Positions 39,903 to 49,680 of a stretch of 64,000 bases of DNA are shown here, in pieces. Numbering within the stretch: the first letter of the stretch is position 1; the number at the start of each line of letters is the position of its first letter. The notes under the pieces are model-generated. The model did not search any database. It was not told where the DNA came from and was given only the letters and a program-made list of their open reading frames with translations. This DNA comes from Devosia sp. (lineage in GTDB: Bacteria > Pseudomonadota > Alphaproteobacteria > Rhizobiales > Devosiaceae): NCBI RefSeq assembly GCF_024707125.1, contig NZ_JANQAH010000008.1:1-64000 (forward strand), given 5' to 3'. The position numbers and the translations under genes were made by a program.

Positions 39903-40804
39903 CCAGTCTCCCCCGCGAAAAGCGCGCGCGCCTCATTCTGAACACCGACGCCAAGAACGAGGCCGACGATCAGTTCACCATCGTCCACGCCCTTCTTACC
40001 CCGACCTTCGACTTCCACGGCATCATTGCCGCCCATTTTGGCGCGCACCGATCGAAGACCTCGATGCTCGATAGCCGCGCCGAGATCGACCTTCTCCTGA
40101 AGCTGATGGATCTCGAAGGCCGCATCCCCGTCGCCAATGGCGGCGCAACGGCCCTCCCCGATGAAAACACGCCGGTCCCCTCGCCCGGCGCCCAGATGAT
40201 CATCGACGAAGCCATGAAGGACGACGACCGCCCGCTCTACGTCGCCTTCCTCGGCCCGCTGACCGACATGGCCTCGGCCATTCTGATGGAACCGGGCCTC
40301 AACGAGCGCAACGTCATCTGCGTCTGGATCGGCGGCGGCGTCTGGCCCTCGGGCGGCCGCGAATTCAACCTCATGAACGACATCGCCGCCGCCAACGTCG
40401 TGATGCGTTCAAAAATCCAGGTCTGGCAGATCCCGTCCACCGTCTATCGCATGATGTCGGTGAGCTACGCCGAGCTGCAGGAGCGCTGCGAAGACAAGGG
40501 CGCCATCGGCAGATACCTCGTCGACCAGCTCATCGACTGGAATCTTCGTGTCCACCAGGGCCCCATTGAACACCGTTCGCTCGGCGACACCCCGGCCCTC
40601 TCGGTGATCCTCAACCCGATGGGCGGCACCTATGACTGGCGCCCCGCCCCCGAATTCTCGCCGCAGATGCACTACATCCACAATGGCCAGCACCGTCCGA
40701 TCAAGGTCTACGACACGATCGACATCCGCTACATTCTGGAAGACTTTTACGCCAAGCTGGCCCGCTTCCACCGCGGCGTTCAAGGCCTCGCGAACTTCGG
40801 CTGA
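39899..40804 (+). CDS. Nucleoside-hydrolase-like protein
   Basis: A 301-residue protein with the Ca-binding head LILNTDAKNEADDQFTIVHAL, a variant of the nucleoside-hydrolase DTDxxxDD motif in which the first Asp is Asn and Lys-Asn-Glu precede the DD pair. Later blocks are VAFLGPLTDMASAILMEP and WIGGGVWPSGGREFNLMNDI, with the ligand-like Asn-Asp. The fold is clear but the altered motif means the N-ribosyl specificity may differ. As last gene of the pentose operon it could release the sugar from a glycoside or N-glycoside. Confidence 0.82.
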   Translation: MTSLPREKRARLILNTDAKNEADDQFTIVHALLTPTFDFHGIIAAHFGAHRSKTSMLDSRAEIDLLLKLMDLEGRIPVANGGATALPDENTPVPSPGAQMIIDEAMKDDDRPLYVAFLGPLTDMASAILMEPGLNERNVICVWIGGGVWPSGGREFNLMNDIAAANVVMRSKIQVWQIPSTVYRMMSVSYAELQERCEDKGAIGRYLVDQLIDWNLRVHQGPIEHRSLGDTPALSVILNPMGGTYDWRPAPEFSPQMHYIHNGQHRPIKVYDTIDIRYILEDFYAKLARFHRGVQGLANFG

Positions 40805-40827
40805 GCTGCCACAATCGTGTGTGCCGA

Positions 40828-40946
40828 CACCCCCTCCCATCCTCCCCCATCAAGGGGGAGGTGCTGGGTCGGTGGACTTTGGCTGGATGGTGTCCAAGAA
40901 CTGGATACAACACCTCCCCCTTGATGGGGGAGGATCGGAGGGGGTG
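40828..40946. repeat. Large G/C-rich palindromic repeat element
   Basis: Two arms, each about 36 bases, face one another: 40828-40863, holding CTCCCCC-ATCAA-GGGGGAG, and 40911-40946, holding CTCCCCC-TTGAT-GGGGGAG. Each arm is also a hairpin. It lies in the gap after the operon and probably terminates it. A related element is at 48.34 kb. Confidence 0.8.
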
Positions 40947-41051
40947 ACGTGAGCCACGATCACGCGGCTTCATATCCCCCTCATCCAAATCTGCCTTCCC
41001 TTCCCTCCCCATCCATGGCACCTCAGGCCACCACTCCACCCCGAGGCCACC

Positions 41052-41807
41052 ATGCGCGACGGAGACATCATTCACGGCCTGGCCCGCGGCCTCGCCGTCA
41101 TCGAATGCTTCGATGAAAACCACGCCCGCATGTCGATCACCGACGTCGCCACGCGCACGGGCCTCGAACGCGCCACAGCCCGCCGCTGTCTGCTCACCCT
41201 CGTCCACCTCGGCTACGCCACCTATGACGGCAAATTCTTCCAGCTCACCCCGCGCGTGCTGAATCTCGGCCACTTCTATCTGGCGGCCAACACCCTGCCC
41301 CAGATGATCCAGCCCTTCCTCGACGAACTCTCGGACGCCACCGGCGAAAGCGGTTCCGCCGCCGTCCTCGACGGCACCGACATTCTCTACGTCGCCCGCG
41401 CCTCCACCCGTCGCGTCATGTCGATCAATCTCGGCCCCGGCGCCCGGCTCCCCGCCTATTGCACCTCCATGGGCCGCATCCTCCTCGCCGCCCTGCCACC
41501 CGAAGAAGCCCGCGCCATCCTCGATCGCTCGGATCTGATCGCCTATACCAGCCGCACCAAGGCCGACCTCCCCAGCATCACCACCGAACTGGCCGTCGTC
41601 GCCGCCCAGGGCTTTGCCGTCATCGACCAGGAGCTTGAACTCGGCCTCTGCTCCATCGCCGTGCCGCTTTACAATTCCGCCGGCAAGACCATCGCCGCCC
41701 TCAATATCGGCGCCCAGACCGCCCGCGCCTCCACCTCGCGCATGATCGCGAGCTTCCTGCCCCTGATGCGAAAGATCCAGTCCGACCTCCGCCCGCTTCT
41801 GCGCTGA
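41052..41807 (+). CDS. IclR-family regulator (PcaR/PobR-like)
   Basis: A 251-residue regulator: winged helix GLAVIECFDENHARMSITDV, RTGLERATARRCLLTLVHLG, then the IclR ligand domain with SGSAAVLDGTDILYVARAS, LPAYCTSMGRILLAALPPEE and SIAVPLYNSAGKTIAALNIG. It resembles PcaR/PcaU/PobR regulators of aromatic degradation, but no such genes are nearby. It may act on the preceding sugar operon or elsewhere. Confidence 0.88.
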   Translation: MRDGDIIHGLARGLAVIECFDENHARMSITDVATRTGLERATARRCLLTLVHLGYATYDGKFFQLTPRVLNLGHFYLAANTLPQMIQPFLDELSDATGESGSAAVLDGTDILYVARASTRRVMSINLGPGARLPAYCTSMGRILLAALPPEEARAILDRSDLIAYTSRTKADLPSITTELAVVAAQGFAVIDQELELGLCSIAVPLYNSAGKTIAALNIGAQTARASTSRMIASFLPLMRKIQSDLRPLLR

Positions 41808-41892
41808 GCGAGGAACGAACTGTCACAATTGGCGACTAAGCTCGTGCCCGACAGACCGGTAAACTCGGCTTCCACAGAGTCACAAAACACCC

Positions 41893-41971
41893 CGTCACAT
41901 TGTGTCACACAACTGTTATTCACAAAATTATCTTGTGAAATCAGTAACTTCATCTGTCACAAACCAGTCAC
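41893..41971 (+). promoter_or_regulatory. Pho boxes upstream of pstS
   Basis: Two PhoB-type tandem sites are seen. CGTCACATTGTGTCAC (41893-41908) and CTGTCAC-AAAC-CAGTCAC (41954-41971) each have heptamers repeating at 10-11 bases. An isolated CTGTCAC also occurs at about 41820. The site nearer pstS is followed by a plausible -10 (ATAAAA). This predicts induction of pst genes under phosphate starvation. Confidence 0.8.
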
Positions 41972-42081
41972 CTATCTGCAATAAAACCGTCGCTGGGCCC
42001 CAATATGGTCTGCCGCGTCACAGGGCGGCCTCAAGCAACGGCTGGCCATGTTCCAGAACCGAATTCCGAAAGGGAACTTTC

Positions 42082-43104
42082 ATGAAGACCGCACTTTTCG
42101 CCAGCGTCGCCGTTGTTGCGCTCGCCGCCTTCGGCACGCCCGCCGCCTTCGCCCAGTCGCGCGACACCATCCAGATCGCCGGCTCCTCGACGGTCCTGCC
42201 CTTCGCCTCCATCGTCGCTGAAGAATTCAGCGCCGTATTCCCCGAATTCAAGACCCCGGTTGTCGGTTCCGGCGGCACCGGCGGCGGCCTGAAGCAGTTC
42301 TGCGAAGGCACCGGCGACAACACCATCGACATCGCCAATGCTTCGCGTCAGATCAAGGACGCCGAACTCGAGGCTTGCACCGCCGCTGGCGTGACCGACG
42401 TTCGTGAAATCCAGTTCGGCTTCGACGGCATCGTCTTCGCCTCGGCCGCTGCCGGCGCTGACTTCGCCCTGACCCCGGTTCAGGTCTACAAGGCCATCGC
42501 TGCCAAGGTTTACGTTGATGGCGCTCTCGTCGACAACCCCTACAAGACCTGGAACGAAGTCGACGCTGCGCTCCCGGCCCAGCCGATCTCGCTCGCCATC
42601 CCGGCGTCGAACCACGGCACCCGCGAAGTCTTCCAGGAAAAGGTTGTGACCGCTGGCTTCAAGGAAGCTGGTCACCCCGAAGGTCTGTCTGAAGACGAAG
42701 TGAAGGCCCTCGAAACCACCTTCCGTCAGGACGTGGTCATCGAAATCTCGGGCGACTACACCGAGACCCTCGCTCGCCTGAACTCCGATCCGAACACCGT
42801 CGGCGTCTTCGGCCTGTCCTTCTACGAACAGAACACCGACACCCTCAAGGTTGCGACCGTCAACGGCGTCGTCCCGACCAAGGAATCGGTTGCTGCTGGC
42901 GAATACCCGGTCTCCCGTCCGCTGTTCTTCTACGTCAAGGGTCAGCACATCGGCGTGATCCCCGGCATCGAAGAATACGTCCAGTTCTTCCTCTCGGAAG
43001 GCATCTCGGGCAATGGCGGCACTCTCGAAGCCGCTGGCCTGATCCCGCAGCCGGCCGACAAGACCGCTGAAGTTCTGGCCGCCTTCGAAGCTGGCGCTCA
43101 GTAA
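42082..43104 (+). CDS. pstS: Phosphate ABC transporter substrate-binding protein
   Basis: A 340-residue periplasmic protein with signal peptide MKTALFASVAVVALAAFG (cleavage after AFA). The phosphate-binding start is IQIAGSSTVLPFASIVAEEF, followed by VVGSGGTGGGLKQFCEG and DIANASRQIKDAE. It belongs to the longer alphaproteobacterial PstS type. It is first in pstSCAB-phoU-phoB, preceded by Pho boxes. The ATG at 42082 is chosen for the signal peptide and a nearby GGGAAC site. Confidence 0.95.
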   Translation: MKTALFASVAVVALAAFGTPAAFAQSRDTIQIAGSSTVLPFASIVAEEFSAVFPEFKTPVVGSGGTGGGLKQFCEGTGDNTIDIANASRQIKDAELEACTAAGVTDVREIQFGFDGIVFASAAAGADFALTPVQVYKAIAAKVYVDGALVDNPYKTWNEVDAALPAQPISLAIPASNHGTREVFQEKVVTAGFKEAGHPEGLSEDEVKALETTFRQDVVIEISGDYTETLARLNSDPNTVGVFGLSFYEQNTDTLKVATVNGVVPTKESVAAGEYPVSRPLFFYVKGQHIGVIPGIEEYVQFFLSEGISGNGGTLEAAGLIPQPADKTAEVLAAFEAGAQ

Positions 43105-43173
43105 TAGACCTGTCGCGGGTCGCGCCATTCCGGTGCGGCCCGCTCTTTCGTTTTCCCGCGGGGGCGCATCGCG

Positions 43174-44547
43174 ATGAATGCTCTGGTCGTAGCCGGCGTA
43201 CTAATTGTCCTTCTAGGCATTTCCTATCAGACCGGCTGGTCGAAGAGCCGGAACCTCGTGACTGCCGATGGCGTCAAGGTCCACTCTCGTCCGCAATATC
43301 ACGGCTCCTTCACCGCGATCTGGGCCATGATCCCGGCGCTGGTGATCCTGCTGCTCTGGGCCTGGCTCGGCGGCGGCGTCACCCACAATTACATTGTCTC
43401 CCTGATCCCGCAGGATACGCTCGTCTCGCTCGATCAGGTCGGCCTCAATGCCACCGTTGGCCGTATCCAGGCGATCGCCTCGGGTTATGGCGTGGCTGGC
43501 GAAATCGCACCCTATGAACAGTCCGCCGGCGACGCCCTGCGTTCGTTCAATTTCATCACCTTTGCCGGCACGCTCGTGCTCGCCGTCGTCGCTGGCGGCG
43601 CCGGTCTCATCTACGCCCGCTCCCGCATTACGGCGCGCCTCCGGGCCCGCAATTCGGTCGAGCGCGTCGTCAATGTCCTGCTGCTCGCCTGTTCTGCCGT
43701 CGCCATCCTGACCACGGTGGGCATCGTCGCCTCGCTCGTCACCGAGGCGCTGCGCTTCTTCACCTTCATCAACCCGCTCGATTTCTTCTTCGGCACCGTC
43801 TGGGCACCCAACAATGCCGGCGGCGACAATCACGGCTCCTATGGTCTCCTGCCGCTACTCGCCGGCACGCTGATGATCACAGCCATCGCCATGCTGGTCG
43901 CTGTGCCGGTCGGCCTCCTCTCGGCCATCTATCTCAGCCAGTACGCGCCAAAGTCCTTCCGCGCTGTCGCCAAGCCGCTGATCGAAATCCTCGCCGGCAT
44001 CCCGACCATCGTCTTCGGTTTCTTCGCCCTCGTCACGGTCGGCCCCTTCCTCCGCGATTTCGGCAATGCCATTGGCCTCCAGATCAGCGCCACCTCGGCC
44101 CTGACGGCGGGTGTGGTCATGGGCATCATGATCATCCCCTTCGTGTCGTCGCTTTCCGATGACATCATGAACCAGGTGCCCCGCACCCTGCGCGATGGCG
44201 CCTATGGCCTGGGCGCCACCCAGTCCGAGACGATCCGCAACGTCCTCCTGCCCGCCGCCCTCCCCGGCATTGTCGGCGCCTTCCTTCTCGCCGTCAGCCG
44301 CGCCATTGGCGAAACCATGATCGTGGTGCTCGCCGCCGGTAACGCGCCGATCCTGCGCGGCAGCCCGTTCGAGCCGGTCTCGACCATCACCGTTTCCATC
44401 GTCAACCAGCTCACCGGCGACACCGATTTCACCGGCCCGCAGTCCCTGGTTGGCTTTGCCCTTGGTCTCACGCTCTTCGTCGTGACCCTCTGCCTCAACA
44501 TCTTCGCCCTCTACATCGTCCGCCGCTTCCGGGAGCAGTACGAATAA
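43174..44547 (+). CDS. pstC: Phosphate ABC transporter permease PstC
   Basis: A 457-residue inner-membrane protein. An N-terminal extension with two or three helices and a periplasmic loop (residues 1-170) precedes the permease core. The ABC coupling loop is EALR-type in PRTLRDGAYGLGATQSETIR. Long PstC proteins of this kind are usual in Hyphomicrobiales. It pairs with PstA, encoded one base downstream. Confidence 0.93.
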   Translation: MNALVVAGVLIVLLGISYQTGWSKSRNLVTADGVKVHSRPQYHGSFTAIWAMIPALVILLLWAWLGGGVTHNYIVSLIPQDTLVSLDQVGLNATVGRIQAIASGYGVAGEIAPYEQSAGDALRSFNFITFAGTLVLAVVAGGAGLIYARSRITARLRARNSVERVVNVLLLACSAVAILTTVGIVASLVTEALRFFTFINPLDFFFGTVWAPNNAGGDNHGSYGLLPLLAGTLMITAIAMLVAVPVGLLSAIYLSQYAPKSFRAVAKPLIEILAGIPTIVFGFFALVTVGPFLRDFGNAIGLQISATSALTAGVVMGIMIIPFVSSLSDDIMNQVPRTLRDGAYGLGATQSETIRNVLLPAALPGIVGAFLLAVSRAIGETMIVVLAAGNAPILRGSPFEPVSTITVSIVNQLTGDTDFTGPQSLVGFALGLTLFVVTLCLNIFALYIVRRFREQYE

Positions 44548-44548
44548 A

Positions 44549-45916
44549 ATGGCTACCGATATTCAGACTTTCCCCGAAAAAGCCTCGTCGGACCGCACCC
44601 GCATCATTCGCGCCGGCCTGCGTCGCCGTCACCTGAATGAGCAGATTTTCCGCGGTCTCGGCATCGCCGCCATTGCCGTAGCGCTCGGCTTCGTTGCCCT
44701 CCTCTTCGTGGACGTGTTCCGCAAGGGCATCCCGGCCTTCGTCCAGTCCAACCTGCACCTGTCGGTGACCTTCGACGCTGAAGTCATCGATGTCGGCCCG
44801 GCTCCGGCGCGCGGCGATTTCGCCTCCGACGCCGAGTACACCGCCGCCAGCCTCAAGTGGCAGCGCGAGCTGGCCATGCTGAACTGGAACACCATCGTCG
44901 AAGCCTCCCTGCGCAAGGCCGCACCGGAAGGTTTTGAGATCGACAGCAAGCAGATCCAGACGATCCCGGAAACCAACGCCCGTCACCAGATCCGCGAAAT
45001 GTTCGTGGCCAATCCGTCCCTCCTCGGCCAGACCGTGGACGTCGACGTGCTGGCCTCCGCCAATGCCGCCAACTGGATCAGGGGCAATATCAACCGCGAT
45101 CTCGGGGACGCTCAGCAGCAGCTTTCGGCGCCGGCCCGCCAGCTCATCGATACCTTCGTTGACAACGGCACGATCTCGAACGGCTTTGCCTGGACGATCT
45201 TCACCAATGTGGACAGCCGCTCGGCTCCCGCCTCCGCTGGTCTCCTCGGCGCCTTTGTCGGCACGCTCTGGATGATGCTGATCGTCATCGTGCTCGCCGT
45301 GCCGATCGGGGTTGCTGCCGCCATCTATCTCGAAGAGTTCGCGCCCAAGTCCCGCCTCACCGACCTCATCGAAGTCAACATCAACAACCTCGCCGCCGTC
45401 CCCTCGATCGTTTTCGGTCTCCTCGGCGCCGCGGTGTTCATCAACTGGTTCCACCTGCCGATCTCGGCTCCGCTGGTCGGTGGTCTGGTGCTGACCCTGA
45501 TGACCCTGCCCACCATCATCATCGCCACCCGTGGCGCGCTGATGGGCGTCTCCCCGGCCCTGCGCCAGGCGGCCCTGGGCATGGGCGCATCCAAGACGCA
45601 GATGGTCTTCCACCACGTTCTGCCAACGACATTCCCGTCGATCCTCACGGCCACCATTCTCGGCGTCGCCCACGCTCTGGGCGAAACCGCGCCACTCCTG
45701 CTCATCGGCATGAAGGCCTTCGTGGCCTCGGTCCCCGCGACGCCGCTCGATCAGGCCACGGCCCTCCCCGTCCAGATCTATCTCTGGCAGGGCAACGAAA
45801 ACCGCAATTTCTTCGAACCCCGCACGGCCGCTGCCATCATGGTGCTGCTGGCGGTCATGATCCTGCTGAACGGCGTAGCGATCTATCTCCGCTCGCGCCT
45901 TGAAAAGCGTGCTTAA
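44549..45916 (+). CDS. pstA: Phosphate ABC transporter permease PstA
   Basis: A 455-residue permease with a long periplasmic insertion (residues about 60-230) and the core [20 protein letters not shown] followed by PSIVFGLLG. The coupling loop is [21 protein letters not shown]. It forms the membrane channel with PstC. Confidence 0.93.
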   Translation: MATDIQTFPEKASSDRTRIIRAGLRRRHLNEQIFRGLGIAAIAVALGFVALLFVDVFRKGIPAFVQSNLHLSVTFDAEVIDVGPAPARGDFASDAEYTAASLKWQRELAMLNWNTIVEASLRKAAPEGFEIDSKQIQTIPETNARHQIREMFVANPSLLGQTVDVDVLASANAANWIRGNINRDLGDAQQQLSAPARQLIDTFVDNGTISNGFAWTIFTNVDSRSAPASAGLLGAFVGTLWMMLIVIVLAVPIGVAAAIYLEEFAPKSRLTDLIEVNINNLAAVPSIVFGLLGAAVFINWFHLPISAPLVGGLVLTLMTLPTIIIATRGALMGVSPALRQAALGMGASKTQMVFHHVLPTTFPSILTATILGVAHALGETAPLLLIGMKAFVASVPATPLDQATALPVQIYLWQGNENRNFFEPRTAAAIMVLLAVMILLNGVAIYLRSRLEKRA

Positions 45917-45918
45917 GG

Positions 45919-46764
45919 ATGAGCCAAATGGATATGCTTGCCGGCAAGGTTAAGAAGACTTCCCTGAATCTGGACTCCGCCATGAACCCGACTGATGTGC
46001 TCGAACGCCCCATCCGCCTCACCGCTCGCGACGTGACCGTCCACTACGGCACCAAGCAGGCCCTGCACGGCATTTCGATCGACATCCCCGATCGCGCCGT
46101 CACTGCGTTCATCGGACCCTCGGGCTGCGGCAAGTCGACGTTCCTGCGCTGCATCAACCGCATGAACGACACCATCGAAGGCGCCAAGGTCGGCGGCACC
46201 ATCAAGCTCGACGGCGAAGACATCTACGCCCCGGCGCTTGACGTCGTCGAACTGCGCGCCCGCATCGGCATGGTCTTCCAGAAGCCGAACCCCTTCCCCA
46301 AGTCGATCTACGACAACGTCGCCTATGGCCCGCGCATCCATGGTCTCGCCCGCAACAAGGCCGACCTCGACGAAATCGTCGTGTCGTCCCTGCGCAAGGC
46401 CGGCCTCTTCGAAGAAGTGAAGGATCGCCTTCAGGAGCCCGGCACCGGCCTTTCCGGTGGTCAGCAGCAGCGCCTCTGCATTGCCCGCGCCATCGCGGTC
46501 GGTCCGGAAGTGATCCTCATGGACGAGCCCTGCTCGGCCCTCGACCCGATCGCCACCGCCGTCATCGAAGAGCTGATCGACGAACTGCGTGAAAACTACA
46601 CTATCGTCATCGTGACCCACTCGATGCAGCAGGCCGCCCGCGTTTCCCAGCGCACCGCCTTCTTCCACCTCGGCAACCTGATCGAACAGGGCCCGACCGA
46701 GGACATCTTCACCAATCCGGTGAACAAGCAGACCCAGGACTACATCATGGGCCGCATCGGCTGA
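45919..46764 (+). CDS. pstB: Phosphate ABC transporter ATPase
   Basis: A 281-residue ABC ATPase with Walker [15 protein letters not shown]-loop [12 protein letters not shown], signature [14 protein letters not shown], Walker [14 protein letters not shown] and the H-loop IVTHSMQQA. An N-terminal extension of about 30 residues precedes the family core; a second ATG at 45982 would give the shorter form. It energises PstCA. Confidence 0.95.
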   Translation: MSQMDMLAGKVKKTSLNLDSAMNPTDVLERPIRLTARDVTVHYGTKQALHGISIDIPDRAVTAFIGPSGCGKSTFLRCINRMNDTIEGAKVGGTIKLDGEDIYAPALDVVELRARIGMVFQKPNPFPKSIYDNVAYGPRIHGLARNKADLDEIVVSSLRKAGLFEEVKDRLQEPGTGLSGGQQQRLCIARAIAVGPEVILMDEPCSALDPIATAVIEELIDELRENYTIVIVTHSMQQAARVSQRTAFFHLGNLIEQGPTEDIFTNPVNKQTQDYIMGRIG

Positions 46765-46787
46765 TCGCGGAACGAGGAACCAACATC

Positions 46788-47498
46788 ATGCCCAATACCG
46801 CATCTGATCACATCGTCTCGTCCTTCACCGACGAGCTTAACGCCCTGGCCCAGACCATTGCCGAAATGGGTGGCCAGGTCGAAGTCGCCATCGAGAACGG
46901 CACCAAGGCCCTTCTCAAGCTCGACCGCGAGCTGGCTGACCTCACGATCATTGCCGACCAGCGCATCGACGACATGCAGCGCAAGATCGACGACATGTGC
47001 GTCTCGATCATCGCCCGCCGCCAGCCCATGGCCTCGGACCTGCGCTCGATCGTCACCGCCATCCACGTCGCCAACGACCTCGAACGCGTCGGCGATATGG
47101 CCAAGCAACTCGCCCGCCGTTCGCTGAAACTCGAAGGCATCAACCTGCAGCCGACCTTCTACAATGGCGTCAAGAACATGACCGCCCTTGTCCTGCGTCA
47201 GCTCAAGGACGCCCTCGACGCCTATGCCAACCGCGACGCCGCCGCGTCGGTCGAAGTGTGCAACCGCGACGACGAAGTCGACGCCATGCACACCTCGCTG
47301 TTCCGCGAACTTCTGACCTACATGCTGGAAGATCCGCGCAACATCACCACCTGCACGCATCTGCTGTTCTGCGCCAAGAACCTCGAACGCATCGGCGACC
47401 ACGCGACCAACATCGCCGAACGCGCCTACTACCTGCAGACCGGCAAGCAGCTGACCGCTGACGTGCAGGAACTGCACCGGACCCAGATCAAGGCATAG
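46788..47498 (+). CDS. phoU: Phosphate signalling protein PhoU
   Basis: A 236-residue all-helical protein made of two similar three-helix bundles. Metal-cluster motifs ERVGDMAKQLARR and ERIGDHATNIAERAYY are both present. It links the Pst transporter to the PhoR/PhoB system and lowers phosphate uptake in rich conditions. It follows pstB by 23 bases. Confidence 0.95.
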   Translation: MPNTASDHIVSSFTDELNALAQTIAEMGGQVEVAIENGTKALLKLDRELADLTIIADQRIDDMQRKIDDMCVSIIARRQPMASDLRSIVTAIHVANDLERVGDMAKQLARRSLKLEGINLQPTFYNGVKNMTALVLRQLKDALDAYANRDAAASVEVCNRDDEVDAMHTSLFRELLTYMLEDPRNITTCTHLLFCAKNLERIGDHATNIAERAYYLQTGKQLTADVQELHRTQIKA

Positions 47499-47621
47499 CC
47501 ACTCTCGCCTTGTAACTACCCCAAACCAGCCACCATTTTCCTCAGGGGGCAGCAGAGGAAGATGGTGGCAAAAACAATGAAATGACGGCAGCATGCGGCT
47601 GCCGATCGATGGAGCACGCCT

Positions 47622-48323
47622 ATGCCCGCGACCATTCTCGTTGTCGAAGACGAGGGCGATATCGCCATTCTGCTGCGTTACAACCTCGAAGCCGAGGGTT
47701 TTCGCGTCGTCACCGCTGAAACCGGCGACGAAGCCCAGCACGCTATCGCCGAAAAGCTGCCCGACCTGATCCTGCTCGACTGGATGCTGCCCGAAATCTC
47801 CGGCATCGAACTCTGCCGCCGCCTTCGCGCCCGCGAAGAAACCTCGCGCATCCCGGTCATCATGCTCACCGCCCGCGGCGAAGAAGAAGAACGCGTCCGG
47901 GGACTATCGACCGGCGCCGACGACTATGTCGTAAAACCCTTCTCGGTCCCCGAGCTGGTTGCCCGCATCCACGCCCTCCTCCGCCGCGCCAACCCCAATC
48001 TGGTGACCGCAGCGCTGAAAGTCGGCGATCTCGAACTCGACCGCACCACCCATCGTGTCCGCCGCTCCACCCGCGACGTTCACCTGGGCCCCACCGAATA
48101 TCGCCTGCTCGAATATCTCATGCGCCATCCCGGCCGCGTCTATTCGCGCGAGCAGCTTCTCGATGGTGTCTGGGGCAATGACGTCTATGTCGACGAGCGC
48201 ACCGTCGACGTCCATATCGGCCGCCTCCGCCGCGCCATCAATCGCGGCCGCGAAAACGACCCGATCCGCACCGTCCGCGGCGCCGGCTACGCCTTCGACG
48301 AGCGCTTCGGCCAACCGGCCTGA
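47622..48323 (+). CDS. phoB: Phosphate regulon response regulator PhoB
   Basis: A 233-residue OmpR/PhoB-type regulator. The receiver domain has VVEDEGDIAILLRYNLE, the phospho-Asp in DLILLDWMLPEISG and Lys in DDYVVKPFSVPEL. The winged-helix output domain shows LGPTEYRLLEYLMRHPGRVY and TVDVHIGRLRRAI. It should bind the Pho boxes at 41.9 kb. Its partner kinase PhoR is not in the window. Confidence 0.94.
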   Translation: MPATILVVEDEGDIAILLRYNLEAEGFRVVTAETGDEAQHAIAEKLPDLILLDWMLPEISGIELCRRLRAREETSRIPVIMLTARGEEEERVRGLSTGADDYVVKPFSVPELVARIHALLRRANPNLVTAALKVGDLELDRTTHRVRRSTRDVHLGPTEYRLLEYLMRHPGRVYSREQLLDGVWGNDVYVDERTVDVHIGRLRRAINRGRENDPIRTVRGAGYAFDERFGQPA

Positions 48324-48341
48324 GCCATTTCGCTGCAAGAA

Positions 48342-48394
48342 CACCCCACCCTTGATCCCTCCCCTTGTTGGAGAGGGGATGAGGTGGGGTGGGG
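48342..48394. repeat. Palindromic G/C-rich intergenic repeat
   Basis: CACCCCACCC and the matching GGTGGGGTGGGG flank an inner hairpin CTCCCC-TTGTTGGA-GAGGGG-type. It resembles the element at 40.83 kb in its CCTT/ATG-containing C-runs and its position after an operon. Probably a dispersed palindromic element acting as terminator. Confidence 0.6.
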
Positions 48395-48546
48395 CTACGA
48401 GCGCTGACCTGTGATCGCCCTCACTTACCCGTTAACGTTTCGCTAACGATAACATTGCCTCCTCCCTCCAAAGCAGGGTAGCAAGGTCCGTCGGGGCCGA
48501 AAGGGTCGTGACGCCTCGATTGCCCAGTTTCAGGACCGCCTCGCAC

Positions 48547-49473
48547 ATGACACCAGCTTTCCTCGTCACCCACTCCGGTGGTTTCCATGCCGATGAATTG
48601 CTGTCGAGCGTCATCCTGACCCGGCTGTTCCCCGCTGCCGAGATCGTGCGCAGCCGCGCGCCGGAGTGGATCACCGCTGCCCCCGATCGCATCATCTACG
48701 ATGTCGGCGGCGCCTACGACGCCGAAGCGCGCATTTTCGATCACCACCAGCGCGGCGCCCCGCTGCGCGACGATGGCCAGCCCTACAGCTCCTTTGGCCT
48801 TGTCTGGAAGCATTTCGGCCGCGACTACATCGCCTCCTTCGATGTTCCCGCTGAACACATCGAAAGCGTGCATGCCTCGGTGGACGGCAATCTCGTCCTG
48901 CCCATCGATCTCGTCGACAACGGCGCCGCCAGCCCCTCGGGTCCGCTGGCCGGACTGTCGCTCTCTTCGCTCCTCGAAACCCTGAAACCCGACTTCGACG
49001 ATCGTGACGCCGAGGCCGATCAGCAGGCGTTCCACAAGGCGCTCATCATCGCCCGCAGCTTCGTCGAAGCGGCCGTCGCCCGCAGCGCGGCAAAGCTCCG
49101 CGCCGAGGCCCTCGTCACAAAGGCGATCGAGGCCACCGGCCCCGGTCGCGTGCTTGAGCTTCCCATGGGGATGCCCTTCCGCGCCGCCATCGTAAAGGCC
49201 GGCGCCGATCACCTGCTCTTCGTCGTCCACCCGCGCGACAAGGACTGGTGCCTCACCGGCATCCGCCGCAGCGACGAGGGTTTTGAGCTGCGCGCCGACC
49301 TGCCGGCCGCCTGGGCAGGTCTCACCAACCATGATCTGGAAGTCGCCAGCGGCGTCGAAGGCGCCACCTTCTGCCACAACGGCCGCTTCATCGCTGCCGC
49401 CAAGACCCGGGCCGCCGCCCTCGCCATGGCCGACATCGCCGTGGCCGAAGCAATCAGCAGCCGTGCGGCCTGA
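48547..49473 (+). CDS. MYG1-family protein (DHH-like nuclease)
   Basis: A 308-residue protein starting TPAFLVTHSGGFHADELLSS, with HADE and later DVGG, FDHHQRG, the metal motifs of the MYG1 branch of the DHH phosphoesterase fold. SFGLVWKHFG and LVDNGA follow, as in the family. Eukaryotic MYG1 is a 3'-5' RNA exonuclease; bacterial members are uncharacterised. The ATG at 48547 is preferred over a GTG 13 codons upstream because the family begins here. Confidence 0.85.
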   Translation: MTPAFLVTHSGGFHADELLSSVILTRLFPAAEIVRSRAPEWITAAPDRIIYDVGGAYDAEARIFDHHQRGAPLRDDGQPYSSFGLVWKHFGRDYIASFDVPAEHIESVHASVDGNLVLPIDLVDNGAASPSGPLAGLSLSSLLETLKPDFDDRDAEADQQAFHKALIIARSFVEAAVARSAAKLRAEALVTKAIEATGPGRVLELPMGMPFRAAIVKAGADHLLFVVHPRDKDWCLTGIRRSDEGFELRADLPAAWAGLTNHDLEVASGVEGATFCHNGRFIAAAKTRAAALAMADIAVAEAISSRAA

Positions 49474-49680
49474 ACGGCCCGGTTTCGGGGCAAAGCCATA
49501 CCTAGGAACAGGTATCTAAGCCGCGCCGGGCAAATCCCGCAGATTGCGACGTGCTTTAGACATCACAACCCCACTTCTCGGGTTGGCAGCGCCGACCGGG
49601 CCTGATAACGAAGTGCACCGATCACAGATCGACTCCGCCTGCCATTCATGGAGAAGGCGCACACCAAGTTAGGAAATTTT

